Below are positions 10,633-22,748 of a stretch of DNA of 64,000 nt, piece after piece; positions within the stretch are counted from its first letter, which is position 1; each line of letters opens with the position of its first letter. The notes under the pieces are model-generated. The model searched no databases and was not told the origin of the DNA. It saw only the letters and a program-made list of their open reading frames with translations. The stretch is from the NCBI GenBank assembly GCA_025769875.1, contig JAGFNK010000166.1:1-64000 (forward strand). The letters run 5' to 3'. Source of the DNA: Russula earlei (lineage: Eukaryota > Basidiomycota > Agaricomycetes > Russulales > Russulaceae). The position numbers and the translations under genes are program-made.

Positions 10633-10987
10633 TGTTGAATCGCACAGTGATAAGATAGATTAGATCCAGTAGATCTAATAAAATATCACTACAACACATA
10701 ATCAGCTACTGATAAGATTGTTAGATAGTAAGTACTTACTTCAGTTTCTGTGAGATGAAACTGAAGTATCTACTGTATGTACAATGCTCTTAAGTATCTG
10801 AGAGTGTCCTTAATTATTTTATCCGTAATTACTATCAAACTGTTTTCATGATCACTTTGTGCTACTACCAATTGTCTTAGATCATACTATCAATTTGCTA
10901 TCATATGTGTTGCAGCAACTGAGGCTGAAACACTTATGTGGCCCAGGCCTGTGGACCACCTGGACAGTTTGTGTCATGGTAACTAGC
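10633..10987 (-). repeat. LTR D copy, truncated and CpG-decayed
   Basis: Starts TGTTGAATCGCACAGTG, the reverse complement of the LTR D end at 59,354, and follows LTR D to about 10,987, where LTR A begins. Former CpG sites of the 54-kb copy are TG or CA here. Confidence 0.7.
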
Positions 10988-11634
10988 TGTCAAGACTCAC
11001 TGTTGAACTATCCAGTTCAAGAGTGAGAGAGAAGCTCAGAGACAAGTCAGCTGAGTTCTAGGACAAAGTTGGCAAAGAGCATGGTCCAAACAAGTAGCAA
11101 GTACCAGAGGGGGACTGGTACTGGCTGTAAGAGGTGGTCACAGAAAGAGAGGGCCAGATTGTACTAGATAGGGCAGTCACAAAGGAGTACCCTCGGTAAT
11201 GGAGTGCTGCAAATCAAATGGACAGTCTGAAGACTGTCTGCTACTTTATTGAGTGCTTATATACTACAAGGGAACCGCTAAATAGGGAACAAGTCATAAC
11301 CTTGTTATCAAGCACAATTGATGGATGAGTAAGAAGTCGGAGTACGCTTACTGAGCATGCTCAGTCATGCTCAGTAAGCTGCTGAGTAAGGAGGCCCATT
11401 ATGATGAGTAAGGGCCTTTAGAGTCCACATGTTCACTGCTTAGTGCATGTGCAAAGCATCTGATTCATTTACTGTTAATTAGTTGAGGGCCAGTCATTTG
11501 GGGACTTGGGGTATTTTTCAGTGGAGTAGTGTTGCCTATAAGGCCCTTATATAGTGTTATTAGGGTCCTTGGAGTTGACCCTAATACTTCTATTAAGGTC
11601 CTTAGTGTTGCCTTATAGTTCTTTCTAAGGTTAT

Positions 11635-12718
11635 TGTTGAGATTACCACTGCTTTGGGCAGTCTGATGTAATCACAGCCCAGTCGCGTTAACACGTCGGC
11701 TCTGTTACCGAGTGGTTTGGGGTCCGGAAGATGCCGGAACACCTGAACTATGGACTGCACTGTTTGCATTATGCGTGCGTCAGACCTTGATCGTTTATGT
11801 TCCTTGATATCACATTCGGAGCGCATTGATCGTATCTTTCAGAAGATGTATTGAAGAAGCAATGGGTAGCATTGCTTCTGTCCCAGATGTTCCTGTACCG
11901 CCACATACATCAATTCCTTGATTGGGGAAGCACTTAATGCTTCCAGCACTGAGATCGTTTACATAGAAGCAACCTCGCTTCTATGAGCCGCATTTTGCTT
12001 CTATAGCACCGACCAGTACTACAGTAGCATGAACCTTATCCCTGTAGGGCTATATAAAGCCCCCAGTAGAAACGGTTGAGCCTTAAGCTCGACTTAGTTT
12101 GCCAATCCCAAACAGTTGACTCCTACCCTGTCTGCAGAGCCCCTCTCATCTTGTTGTCATACTCTAGAAGGATCTAATACTCCTTCCCCTCCACGAGTAT
12201 TGCTTGCTTGACTCAAGCATATCTGCATTGGTAGGACACGTTTATAGACGCGACCATTGATCTTATTTAAGGCACTTTGGAGCCTTAACAGGCTCCCATG
12301 GACCAGGCACTCTCGGCTCACGCGCGTTGCTCACGTGTCAGACCAGCCCAGACCGGCTCAGCTCAGATGCTGCAGCCTGCGTATGTTACAATGATAAGTT
12401 AATTGATGACAATCGGTAGCTACTAACAACTGATCCTTTATGATACAAGTTGGTAGTTATGATTACTTTGCTTAGAGACGCTTTCGCGTATTTAAGAGGC
12501 ACTCAATTAGCTAGATCGCTTCAGTCTTGTCTTACACAATACTGAAGTGAGTACTTACTGTTTCCTATCTTATCTATCGCATCTAATCACGCGTTGTAGA
12601 TATCTTTTGATAGGTATTACTGATTTACAGTCTTGTCTTACACAATACTGAAATATCTTTTGATAGATCTTAAGGATCTTATCGCTCTTATCATAACCTG
12701 TGCCCATCTGCTTCAACA
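11635..12718 (+). repeat. LTR D' nested in LTR A, itself carrying LTR C
   Basis: TGTTGAGATTACC...CTTCAACA with duplication GTTAT at 11,630-11,634 and 12,719-12,723. It is about 490 bp once the nested LTR C is removed. It contains a repeated CAGTCTTGTCTTACACAATA-type motif characteristic of the D family. Confidence 0.85.
11703..12290 (+). repeat. Solo LTR C nested in LTR D'
   Basis: 588 bp, TGTTACCGAGTGG...GAGCCTTAACA, with duplication GGCTC at 11,698-11,702 and 12,291-12,295. It is the innermost and therefore youngest insertion of the three-layer nest at 10,988-13,039. Confidence 0.9.
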
Positions 12719-13039
12719 GTTATTAGAGTTAGTCTAATAACACATTATAGGGCCTATAGTATCTTTGTTAGTGTCTATTGTAGAGCACTTTGGGTCATCC
12801 TAAAGGGTCTTTAGGAAGCCTATAATACTGTCTTATATTGCTAGAAGGGTTGCTGCTAAGTAGGGCTTGTTGTATGTTGATTGTGCCTAGAATCAATCAT
12901 GCAACAATGCACACATGATATTGTGGACACCTCTACTCACCCCTTTTGCTCGTGTGAACAGGGTGGCATCATAGAGGCTGGGTTTCCTCTAGTAGGGAAG
13001 GGTCCTTCAAGGGCCCTCTCTGGGAACTGGTTCATGACA

Positions 13040-14740
13040 CACACAAGGGGGACAAGCAACCCTCCAACTGGCATATGTTGAAGGGAGGAGATAAATTTAC
13101 AATTGGATAGAAGATATGTGGACCCACAGCATCATTGACACTCCACAAAACCTTGTAGATCCTGCAGGACTATATTCCCTGCCTCCAGCAGTCTATACAG
13201 GCCCCCCTGTCCTGGAAGGACTCTCCACCATCAGTCAACCCCATGACAAGACAAACCCCAGTGAGTAGCCTCATCACCTGCTGGTCCCCCACTCCAACTC
13301 ACCCTGCAGCCTGCCTTTGCCTCAGAGAAGTGTGCAACTGTGGTTACCAACCCAACACCCCCCCCATGCCACCAGAAATAAACTTGTGGACCCCTGAAGA
13401 TAGACATCCCCCACATCAGCCAACCTGGCATCCTCTCACAGACAAAGAGACTGCTGCTCTGCTTATGCAGTTTCAGGACCCCAAGTGAATTTCCCTTTAC
13501 CACTTACTCCCCCAATTATTCCACTTCCACTCCCATTCATGGAGCATTGTTTAACTCCATTTGCTACTCCTTTGGTAAAACACTCTAGTAGTAGCCACTC
13601 ACCCCCAGGAACTGCCATTGGCTTACATTGTTACTACTCCAAGTTAGCATATTTAGGATCAGTACTACCTCATAGACTAGAATGCGCTGAGAACTACTGG
13701 AATTCAAGAATCATTGCAAAGAACTGTGGCATGCTTGATAAGGAGCTTTTGTCTGTATAGACCACCCTATGAAGAAATCAGTCAGTTTGCTCCAGCTCCT
13801 TTGGACTTTGAAGGCTTTCTGTGGAAAGGCCAAGTAGCAATTACATACTCTGGTGTCACTGAAGAATACTTCTGCATTTGCCAAAACACCCAAATCCGAC
13901 AATGCAGTGTACCCACTCAATTACCAGTATATGTCACAGTAACTAGCTGTGTCAGTTCTCAAGCCTGAAGACAAGTGTTTTATGCTAAACAGGTTATGGC
14001 CAATAGACCCTTCCTAGTATGACTCAGTCTGTTGAGAAGCTAGGGTAAGTTTGTAATAGGATAGACTAGGGCCAGTTCCACTAGCTATATGCATTCAAGT
14101 CTGTCTTAGACCTTGAACATGCAGAGAGAAGAGGAAGGTAGGTCTTTAAGGAGAAGAGCTCTTATCAATAGAGCAAAGAGAGACTCTTAGGGGAAGAAGG
14201 GAAAGGTAGAGTAGATGGTAGATGGTGTGTATGTGTGAAGAGTTGGTGAGATGGAGATGTTGATGTGGTTTGAGGATTAGGAGTGAAGTGGGTTGCAGGC
14301 AAATATGTTGGACAAGAGTAGGTTGGATTCTACAAGAGACCAAGATTAGGGCTTTGGTCACAAAGTACTGAGCTTATATATACAGGAGAAGCGCAGCTAG
14401 TATAGTAGGAGTCATAATAAGTAGGAGTCATAGAAGTGAAGCCACAAATGAGTCAGAACCAAATAACTGTGCTGCACAGTAAAGTGCACAGCATTGCACA
14501 GTCAAAACTAAGAAGTGAATATAAATGGAAAGAGAACCAAACAAAGGGAAAGTAACAGCAATCCAGTGTTACCTGGACATGTATGGATCACATGATGATG
14601 CAGAAAGGATCACAAGACGTAAGAGGTCATAAGACTGGTAAGTAAAGGGACATATGAAAGCAAGCAGTCCATAGCAAGAAGGTAAGAAGTAAACATAAAA
14701 GGAAAATGTTGTAACAGTATACACTGTCACATACCTGTGG
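13040..14740 (+). other. CpG-poor retroelement remnant with short plus-strand coding traces
   Basis: Plus-strand traces include NLWTPEDRHPPHQPTWHPL with an upstream REVCNCGYQPNTPP (13,243-13,488) and FAPAPLDFEGFLWKGQVAIT (13,760-13,968). They are interrupted by stops and resemble the leader part of the gag region that follows, not any host family I know. 13,970-14,740 has no coding trace. Almost no CpG is present. Confidence 0.4.
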
Positions 14741-14741
14741 G

Positions 14742-15165
14742 ATGGAAACCAGTGGACTGTCATACCTATTTGAGGAAGGCATCCCAGTAGCAACATATGT
14801 GGAAGTGGTAAAAGGTGAAGGCCTATACAAGACTCACAACAACACAAAGTGCATCTTCCACCTCACTAAAGAGGATCAAGACCTCTTCAAACTTCCATTC
14901 TATTGCAAGGATCCCTACTGCTACTGTCATAGGGACTGGCACTACACTCATATCTGGCACAACTCCTAGGACTAACATAACCCACCATTTGGACAGCAAC
15001 ATATGCAGAAGTTGTAAAGGGGGAGAACCTTTACAAACCAATCTGCTTCATTGGACGCATCTATTACTGTACACTAGAAGAGCATTGACACTCTCTGCAA
15101 CACCTGTACTTCTGCAAAGATCCTTACTGCCAGTGGCACAAAGACTGGCACTGAACAACTAGTAC
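14742..15165 (+). pseudogene. Two tandem copies of a Cys/His motif upstream of gag
   Basis: The plus strand encodes a ~55-residue unit twice: VEVVKGEGLYK ... FYCKDPYCYCHRDWHY (14,795-14,955) and AEVVKGENLYK ... YFCKDPYCQWHKDWH (14,990-15,155). The pattern C-KDPY-C-xx-H-x-D-W-H looks metal-binding. A TGA interrupts the second copy. I do not recognise the domain. It lies immediately before the gag-like frame and probably belongs to the same element. Confidence 0.5.
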
Positions 15166-16273
15166 ATGAGCCAGGGTTCTGACACAGAAGGAGAAACAAA
15201 GCAGAGAGCTCTCATAGAAAGTGAACAACTACAAATTCCCATCTTTTTCCACAATGTCAAATACAACATCACTGGAGAATATTATGGCAGCTTCTGCAGG
15301 GATTGGTCTGTCACCCAATATGACACACTTTATGACCCATGGACCTTAGATGCAAGAGAAGGCTTTGACAAAGCAGACGTCAAACTCTCCATAAACACAC
15401 TTCAAACCCTCATACTGGAAGTTGCCTTTCTTGATAACCTCGACCTCCTCACTGGGACTGCAACATTTCAAAACCACACAGTTCATTGGAATAAAAACCT
15501 TGAAATATTCACATATCAAAACCACAAACCAGTCAACTTCTCTGTGCAAGGAGCAGAACAGGTGGAAGTCACCTGGAGTCTAAAATCTACAGTAGAAGCT
15601 GCTTCAAGACTCCTTTCCCAAGTCACCAGGGCCCTAACCCCCTACAGAAGGAATAGCCCAACCCCAGGACCATCCCAAGTGCCTGGAGGGTTCAATTCCC
15701 CAGAACCAAGCCACCTCCCAACTCCTCAAACAGTAGGACACAGTGCAGTAACAGGACCACCTCCACCACCTCCATCTCCAACAGGCAGGACCATACAAAC
15801 CCCTGTACCAATAGTACCAGGACAAGCACCTCCACCAGCCCCTGCAGCACCACCACTTCCAGCACAGCCTGCTCCAATGGCAGCACCCACTCCTACAAAA
15901 TTGTATCATTGGGTCAGCTCCAGAACCCTTTGATGGGAAAGTGGAAAATGCAGAGACATTTTGGGCTGCCTTAGACAATTATTACTACATCAACCTGGAT
16001 TCTTTCCTGGACCAAGGGAAAAGAGTCACCACTGTCCTACACACTTTAAGATTGGCACCCCTGCCAGGACATGGGCCCAAGAATTAACTACAAAAGCACA
16101 AGCTCAACAGCCAGTCGACTATGGTTCATGGCAAGCATTCAAAACAGTGTTTGCTGATCACTTCATCCTGGCAGATGCACAATTAGAGTCAAATGCCATG
16201 ATGCATTCCCTTTGACAAGGGAATACACCATTCAATGAGTGGTACCAAAAATGGTCCCATCACACCTCCTGAT
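15166..16273 (+). pseudogene. Ty3/gypsy-type Gag, N-terminal and capsid part
   Basis: A frame from ATG 15,166 has an N-terminal domain of ~150 residues (FHNVKYNITGEYYGSFCRDW, then VAFLDNLDLLTGTATF), a Pro-rich linker of ~90 residues, and, after a frameshift near 15,895, the gag capsid pattern PFDGKVENAETFWAALDNYY and WFMASIQN-like sequence (QPVDYGSWQAFKTVFADHF). It is split at 16,274 by a solo LTR A; the continuation is at 18,082. It is the structural protein of a plus-strand gypsy element, probably the same superfamily as Gypsy-C but not the same lineage. Confidence 0.75.
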
Positions 16274-18076
16274 TGTCATGAACCAGTTCCCAGAGAGGGC
16301 CCTTGAAGGACCCTTCCCTACTAGAGGAGACCCAGCCTCTATGATGCCACCCTGTTCACATGAGCAAAAGGGGTGAGTAGAGGTGTCCACAATATCATGC
16401 ACGCATTGTTGCATGATTGATTCTAGGCACAATCAACATACAGCAAGCCCTACTTAGTGGCAACCCTTCTAGCAATATAAGACAATATTATAGGCTTCCT
16501 AAAGACCCTTTAGGACGACCCAAAGTGCTCTACAATAGACACTAATGAAGATACTATAGGCCCTATAACGCGTTATTAGACTAACTCTAATAACCTTAGA
16601 ATGAACTATAAGGCAATACTAGGGACCTTAATAGAAGTATCAGGGTCAACTCTAAGGACCCTAATAGAACTATATAAGGGGCCTTATAGGCAACACTACT
16701 CCACTGACAAATACCCCAAGTCCCCAAATGACCAGCCCCAAACTGTTACGAACCAAGGCCAGGTCCTGGCTGTAGATTGTCCTATTTCACTCAAGAGAGA
16801 CCTCCCTCACTTTGCATTACCGACTCCCTTCCATTTTCTGGACTATCCCTCCTGCGGTACAAGATATCAGTGATCTATTGCAAAGGCACTATAACATGAC
16901 CAGGCACCTGTTTCCTAATCGGGTAATCATCGCGTGGCAGCCACATGGCCACCCAGCCACTAAGGACCCGAAACAGCGGCACAAACTCTTAGAAGCTGTT
17001 GCATAAATCATCTGACATCATCAAGGCTCCAATGACATCATGGCTGACTGAGCGACTCCACAGTGACCTCATAGGCTCACTAAGTGCTCCACAGTGACAT
17101 CATAATGATGTCATCGCTCCACAATGATCAGTAATGCGCTCAGTCAGCCTGAAACTTGACACAAGCAAATTTATGCCTCTGTAGTCCTATTGGATGGTAC
17201 CAAAGAGTCTAGAATAGTCCCAGTTCTTTGTAATCGACCCTGTACACTGTATATAAGCCCCAATGAAGCATGGCAGTCATCAGACTGTCCATTTGTGATA
17301 CTCTCATCTTCCTGGGTACTCCCCCATGACCGCTCAGTCTAAAGATTCCCCTCGCCTCCAAGGTACTCTTCAACGACTGCCTTGTTTAAAGCCCCTCACT
17401 ACACTGGCCTCTAACCTTCGCCTCTGCCTCTTGCAACACCTACCAGTCCCCATCTGGTACCTCCTCGTCGTTTGGCTCGTCCTCTTGTTCAACACCGCCT
17501 TCGCCGCGTACCATCTGTTCCGACCCTTGCCCACCTGCTCCTGAGTCCTTAGTGATCAGCAGTACGTGTCTTGACACAAACTAACTAACAGTAAATGAAT
17601 CAGGTGCTTTGCATGTGCACTAAGCAGTGAACATGTGGACTCTAAAGGCCCTTACTCATCATTATGGACCTCCTTACTCAGCAGCTTACTGAGCATGACT
17701 GAGCATGCTCACTAAGCTTACCCCAGCTTCTTACTCATCTGTCTATGATGCTTGATAACAAGGTTACAACTTGTTCCCTATTTAGCAGTTCCCTTGTAGT
17801 ATATAAGTGCTCAATAAAGTAGTGGACAGTCTTCAGACTGTCCATTTGATTTGTGGCACTCCATTACCAAGGGTACTCCTTTGCGACTGCCCTATCTAGT
17901 ACAACCTGGCCCTCTCCTTCCATGATCATCTCTCACAGCCAGTACCAGTTCCCCTCTGGTACTTGCTCCTTGTTTAGACTGTGCTCTTTGCCAACTTTGT
18001 CCTTGAACTCAGTCAACTCATCTCAGAACTTCTACCTCACTCTTGAACTGGATTGTTCAATATGTGAGTTCTAACA
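16274..18076 (+). repeat. Solo LTR A inserted in gag, carrying a nested solo LTR B
   Basis: TGTCATGAACC...GAGTTCTAACA with duplication CTGAT at 16,269-16,273 and 18,077-18,081. Net length is about 965 bp without the nested LTR B. Confidence 0.92.
16744..17576 (+). repeat. Solo LTR B nested in LTR A
   Basis: 833 bp, TGTTACGAACC...TGTCTTGACA, with duplication CAAAC at 16,739-16,743 and 17,577-17,581. Innermost layer of the gag / LTR A / LTR B nest. Confidence 0.93.
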
Positions 18077-18081
18077 CTGAT

Positions 18082-18543
18082 CCCAAGCAGATGAGAACAC
18101 TAAAATGTTTGCCTTCTGACAAAACCTGAACCAAGGAATTCATACCAAGATACTAGGCATTACCCCAGCTCTGACTACTCTAGCAGCATTAGTTGAGAAG
18201 GCATGTGTGTTTGACCAAGTTTACCACATGTGGGCATCACCATTGTTCCATACCAGACAACCAGCAGTATGGACAAGAAATCTAACCACCAGCAACCAAG
18301 ATAGCCCAGTAGAAATCAACCTCTATCAAGGGGAACCAAGTGAACAGCATTGGAACACCAACACTCCTTGTAACTCACTCACAAAAGCCAAGAAACAACA
18401 CTGCACAGAACTAAAGCTGTGCTACTATTGTGGAAAACCCAACCATATGGCTAAATACTGCAGGTCTAAGAAAGCTGCCACTTGTACATGTTGCCCCAGA
18501 CAATCCTCACGGACAGCTGTCTGCTCAGTGACCATTCAGGAAG
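18082..18543 (+). pseudogene. Continuation of the split Gag: nucleocapsid with zinc knuckle
   Basis: The frame resumes after the LTR A duplication: LGITPALTTLAALVEKACVF, then a Ser/Thr-rich stretch and a CX2CX4HX4C knuckle (CYYCGKPNHMAKYC), followed by a basic tail. It ends in a protease-like approach (SVTIQEV) that is cut off by a reversed LTR B fragment at 18,544. It is the 3' end of the gag begun at 15,166. Confidence 0.8.
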
Positions 18544-18845
18544 TGTCAAGACATGTACTGCTGATCACTATGGACTCAGGAGCAGGTGGGCAAGGGTTGG
18601 AACAGATGATAGGCTTGGAGTAAAGCATTGAGCAGAAGGACAAGCCAAATGACAAGGAGGTACCAGATGGGGACTGGTATGTGCTGTAAGAGGCAAAGGC
18701 AAAGACTAGAGGCCAGTGTGATGAAGGGGCTTTAAACAAGGCAGTCTTGAAAGAGTAACATTGGGAATGAGGGGAGTCTTTAGACAGAGCTGTCACAAGG
18801 AGTACTCTGGAAGATGAGAGTGTCACAAATGGACAGTCTGATGAC
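18544..18845 (-). repeat. LTR B fragment (reverse)
   Basis: Starts TGTCAAGACATGTACTGCTG, the reversed LTR B end, and stops after about 300 bp at the boundary with the next LTR (TGTTGTGATC at 18,846). Confidence 0.75.
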
Positions 18846-19974
18846 TGTTGTGATCTACCCCTCTTTCAGGTTTGTCCTCAAACTACTCCTTATTGTTCTT
18901 TACTTTCACCCCCATCCCCTTGGTTATGGTTTCATCCCTTGATACTGATGGCCCTTATTGTTTCACTCATTGTGTTTCATCTATTGTCGAGTCTCTTCTG
19001 CTATCGGCTCACCTTTTATCTATTGTTCCACATATAGTACTGTACAGCCTCGCTACATACAGTATTTAAGTGCCTGTAGAAGCTGGGGAATACCCCAAGC
19101 TTAGCTTTGTCCCATTTCCTGTTGCATCCCTTGCCCTGTATCCTCTCCCAATCACAACTTGCTTGTGCTGGCTTACACTCTGCTTGACTTGAGCTCATCA
19201 CAAGGAACCTTCATGTTCCTCTTCCTCCTCTGCTTCTCTCTCATCGTCCTCCTCTTCTGCAAAACCAGGAGATTGACTCTGTCTGCAGACTGAGTCATTG
19301 TCTGACTCAGCCTTGAGATGCTAAACCTTTGATCTGGTCTCTCTGAGCCAGCCCCCATTGAACCCTCGAACCAAGTCACAGGGACTTGGCCCCACTGAAC
19401 CCTGAGCTAATGCTCTTACGGCTGCGACACCATAACAATGACTGCCATGCTACATTGGGGCTTATATACTAGTTACACATCTGAGTATGAACTACAGAAA
19501 ATAACTCAGACTCTTTGAACCACTCCAATTGGGTTCCAGGGGCATAAACTTGTTGTGTCAGACCTATAGGTGACTCAGGACAATTAGAGAGACTGTGGAG
19601 CAATGACATCATAATGATATCACTTGTGGAGTGCTTAGTGAGTGTATGAAGTCATAGTGGAGTTGCTCAGTCAGCCCTGATATCAGTGGCACTTTATGAC
19701 ATCATGTGGATCATTGTAGGAGGTCTAGGAGTCCTTCCAGTGTTTCAGGACTTAGTGGCTGAGCAGCCATGCAGCTAGCACATGATGGGTTACCCAAATA
19801 GGGAGTGGGGTGTCCAGGTGAGCCACAGGGACTTTAAGGGCAAGGATTCCTTATGATGTATGCTTGTAGAAGGGAGCAGTCATTGAATATAGAGGTGAAT
19901 AGACAATGCAAAGTGAGAGGAGCTTCTTTGAGATAGGATGATACATGGCCAGGACTTGACCTTGGTTTGCAACA
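18846..19974 (-). repeat. LTR B', 3' LTR of a chromovirus
   Basis: 1,129 bp, ending AACA at 19,974 with a reversed start TGTTGCAAACCAAGGTCAAG that matches the LTR B start. On the minus strand it is preceded by the purine tract AAAGAGGGGATGAA (19,975-19,990), as expected for the 3' LTR. No gene inside; the 19,550-19,750 part is the diverged LTR B middle. Confidence 0.7.
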
Positions 19975-19990
19975 TTCATCCCCTCTTTAT

Positions 19991-20212
19991 GGATTTGTTG
20001 CTGCTGCAATGGGTAGGGATTCTTTGTTTCTTTGAATAAAGGAGTAGAGTCAATGGAATGGTTTGCATATGAAAAGTCGAAGTCTGTTTGTTCATGGGGG
20101 ATTTCCTTGTGCTCTGTTGTTTGTTCTAGGGATGGCTGTGGTTGATTGGGTGCAGGTGATTGCAGGGGGTCTTTGAAAAGTCCGTTGATAACAAGGATAG
20201 AGGTAATCATCA
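19991..20212 (-). other. Chromovirus 3' untranslated spacer
   Basis: Region between the end of the chromodomain frame and the polypurine tract. I see no conserved coding sequence. Confidence 0.4.
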
Positions 20213-21390
20213 ACAGAGGTCATGATGCGTGTTAAAGTTAGGGGTTACCCCTGGTGGGGACTGTTTTAAGCACTTTCAGATATTTCCAGTGAAAATCTTT
20301 GACTAGTAACTGTGCTTTAGACAGGTTAGATGCTAGTTCCCAAGTATTTTCTGCAGCAGTGTATCCTTTCCATTTAACTAGATATTGAATCCCTTTGTGA
20401 TTTGGGGAGAGTTGAGAGTCTAAGATTTGTTCTAATTTGTATTGTTCTTCTCCTTCTACTAGTATAGGTGGTGGTTTCGAGAAGTTAGGGCTGTGAGTAA
20501 TGGTTTCTTTATAAGGTTTGATCAGGGAATGGTGAAAAACTGGGTGTATCCTCCAAGACTTTGGTAACTCAAGGCAAACATTTCCTGGATATGCAGTGAT
20601 GACTTTAAATGGTCCATAGTGTCAAGGGGCTAGTTTTGCTTTCAGGTGAGTGGTTCATAGATTTGTAGCTTCCAACCATACTTGGTCTCCTTCTTTAAAG
20701 CAAAACATTGGGGTTTGAGGTCCTGATCGTTTCATGATCTCAGCTGCTCAGTTCAGGGAGGTGGCTACTTCTTCTCTAAGTTGGTTTAGTCTTGTTAATC
20801 ATTCTTGGATTGAGGGGAACTTTGATGTAAAGCCAAGGGGTGGGGCAAATGTTGTTAAAGCCATACCAGACCTCGAAAGGAGGTTTATTTGTAGCACTAT
20901 GTTGTCTGGTGTTATGTGCAAACTCCATGAAGGGAATTAGTTCTGCCCAATTGTCAGCTTGGTGGTTGCAAAATATTCGTACGTACTGTTCTAGTTCTTG
21001 GTTAACTCATTCTGTTTCACCATCTGTTTGTGGATGGTATGTGGTACTAAGTGATACTTTGATGTTTAATCTCTTCCATAGTTCTTGAGTAACTTTTGCT
21101 GCAAATTGGGGGCCTCTGTCTGATATTATTTGTGCTGGAAGGCCTATTCTTCTCCAGACATTATTCATGATTAGCATTGCTGTTTCTTCTGCTGTGATTG
21201 TCTTGCGACAAGGGGTAATGATTATTGCTTTGCTGAATCAATCTACAATGACCAGGAGGCTGTCAAAGCCTTGTGAAATTGGAAGGTCCATGATAAAGTC
21301 CATGGTAATGCTTTTCCATACTTCTCCGGCTGGGGTGATTGGCACAAGAGGTGTTTCTGGGAATGCCAGACATTCAGGGATCAAAGTGAT
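20213..21390 (-). pseudogene. Chromovirus integrase core plus C-terminal chromodomain
   Basis: Minus-strand translation gives the integrase core ([42 protein letters not shown]), the GPY/F-like module (HYGPFKVITAYPGNVCLELP, HPVFHHSLIKPY) and a chromodomain (QYLVKWKGYTAAENTWE). The chromodomain identifies the element as a chromovirus, whose integrase targets heterochromatin marks. Stops occur at VD*FSK (TGA, 21,238), TE*VNQ (TGA, 21,007) and two further positions where Arg is expected. The 5' part (gag, protease, RT) is missing: the element ends abruptly at 21,390 against the F-box cassette. Confidence 0.85.
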
Positions 21391-22748
21391 CCCGGAGACG
21401 CGCCATGTGCGCTCTCGCGTTCCTCCGTACGGGCCCCTGGCTGCCCGAAACCGCCACCGATTTGACTATAGGTCCGTAACCTACCACGCGCCAGTAGCGA
21501 AGTGTCCGTCGCCTTTTCTGTGCTTCCCTGCAGGTGATTTTTCGCTTGCTAACTTGCCCCCCCAGTGATAGTAAATCCTCAATTGCAATCACCCCCCATC
21601 GAGGAATCCTTCTAGAACCACCACGGGATCTGCGATTACTAGCAAGTGTCCAAGGCCGACGTTAGCCACATTCTTTCGCACACCCATATCGCAGACATGA
21701 CATATCAATCACACGATGCCGATGATACGACGTCGGCAGAGTGCTCCCTTGATGGAGGATGGAGAACGATAGGGAACCGCAGCTGCCGTTTTACAGGAGA
21801 GTTGGACACATTGGCAATGTAGGTGAAGCAGTCTTCTCAGTAGTGGTGAGTGACGTGCGTCTCCCTCTTGCTTCTTGTGATCATTGTCTCGCCTGTCGAA
21901 GTTCGTTGGATGGATTCATAATGATTTCAATGGCGTCTTTGCGTGCATCTTCATCACAGATTCCAAAGCGACCCTGCGTTCGAAGGACTACATCGCTGTC
22001 AACACGCGCACACTCCAGACCACGGTCAGCCCGGCATGTCAGTCCGCATCTCTCCCTAGCCTACATTATAAGCTGTCGGCATGAAATTCGAGATCTGTTA
22101 TACTGTTGCATGATTACGCCTTGTTACCGATGGCATGCCTCGCGTTTGCTGCAGCGAATCTGCATGAGGACATTTCCTCCTCCGCGCTCAAGCCCAAGTC
22201 CTCTGAATCCCCACTTCCGACATGTCATCTTCTGGTGCAACTCGTTCACTCTCCATGATCGACGGATTCCCAGCTGCCCATGCAGGACGTGATCTTTGCG
22301 CTGTTTGACACGCTACCGAGTCGCACGAGTAGCATGGCATCGTTACATCTCCGAGTCGAGGATAGAAGTCGTGAGCGGCACATCAACGAACGACCACTGA
22401 CACACGCAGATCATGCCAGGATGCACGAGCTGGGGGACGTCATGCTGGGCCTTTTGCTATGTGGGTTTGTATCACCGTGAAGGGGCCTTATGGTCTTGTT
22501 CCCCCTTTGCTATCCTGTCACTATGTGCCTTCTGTTCTACCAAGTTCAACATCATCTGTCCTGTCCATATGAGCTCATCCCAAACCCGCCCCACCCTGAG
22601 TGTATCGGTGACCAATCCCACTACTGTCCCAGTCATTTTTTCTTCCTGGCAATGCCACCTCCCCCACACCCTGTGTGCTTGTGCCTTGGGACCCATCACT
22701 GTGGTCATACCCCTGTGCTCCAGATGATCTTGATGATATCGTCAAGCT
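21391..22748 (+). pseudogene. Cassette 1 membrane-protein-like gene (partner gene), 3' truncated
   Basis: Inverted copy of the partner gene found at 53-54 and 63 kb. One exon junction is good: GHIGNVGEAVFSVV at about 21,795-21,848, a GTGAGT intron of ~57 nt, then FVGWIHNDFNGVFACIFITD and DYIAVNTRTLQTT. A later segment reads PMQDVIFALFDTLPSRTSSM and HELGDVML, followed by a loop with NPTTVPVIF. At about 22,748, inside the conserved acidic tail (DDLDDIVKL), the sequence switches to a GOT1 gene. The gene function is unknown; it is interpreted as a host gene because introns and the convergent F-box partner recur. Confidence 0.5.

Larger units (their letters stand above)
10988..13039 (-). repeat. 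LTR A (reverse), split by a nested LTR D' and LTR C
   Basis: TGTCAAGACTCACTG at the left and GGTTCATGACA at the right are the reversed LTR A ends. The body is interrupted at 11,635-12,718. The flanks (CTAGC and CACAC) do not match, so this is either an element end or a rearranged solo LTR. Confidence 0.8.

Noticed and set aside
19340..19440. tRNA-like stretch (GGTTCGAGGGTTCAATG on the minus strand)
   Set aside because: No acceptor or D-arm pairing; it lies inside LTR B'.
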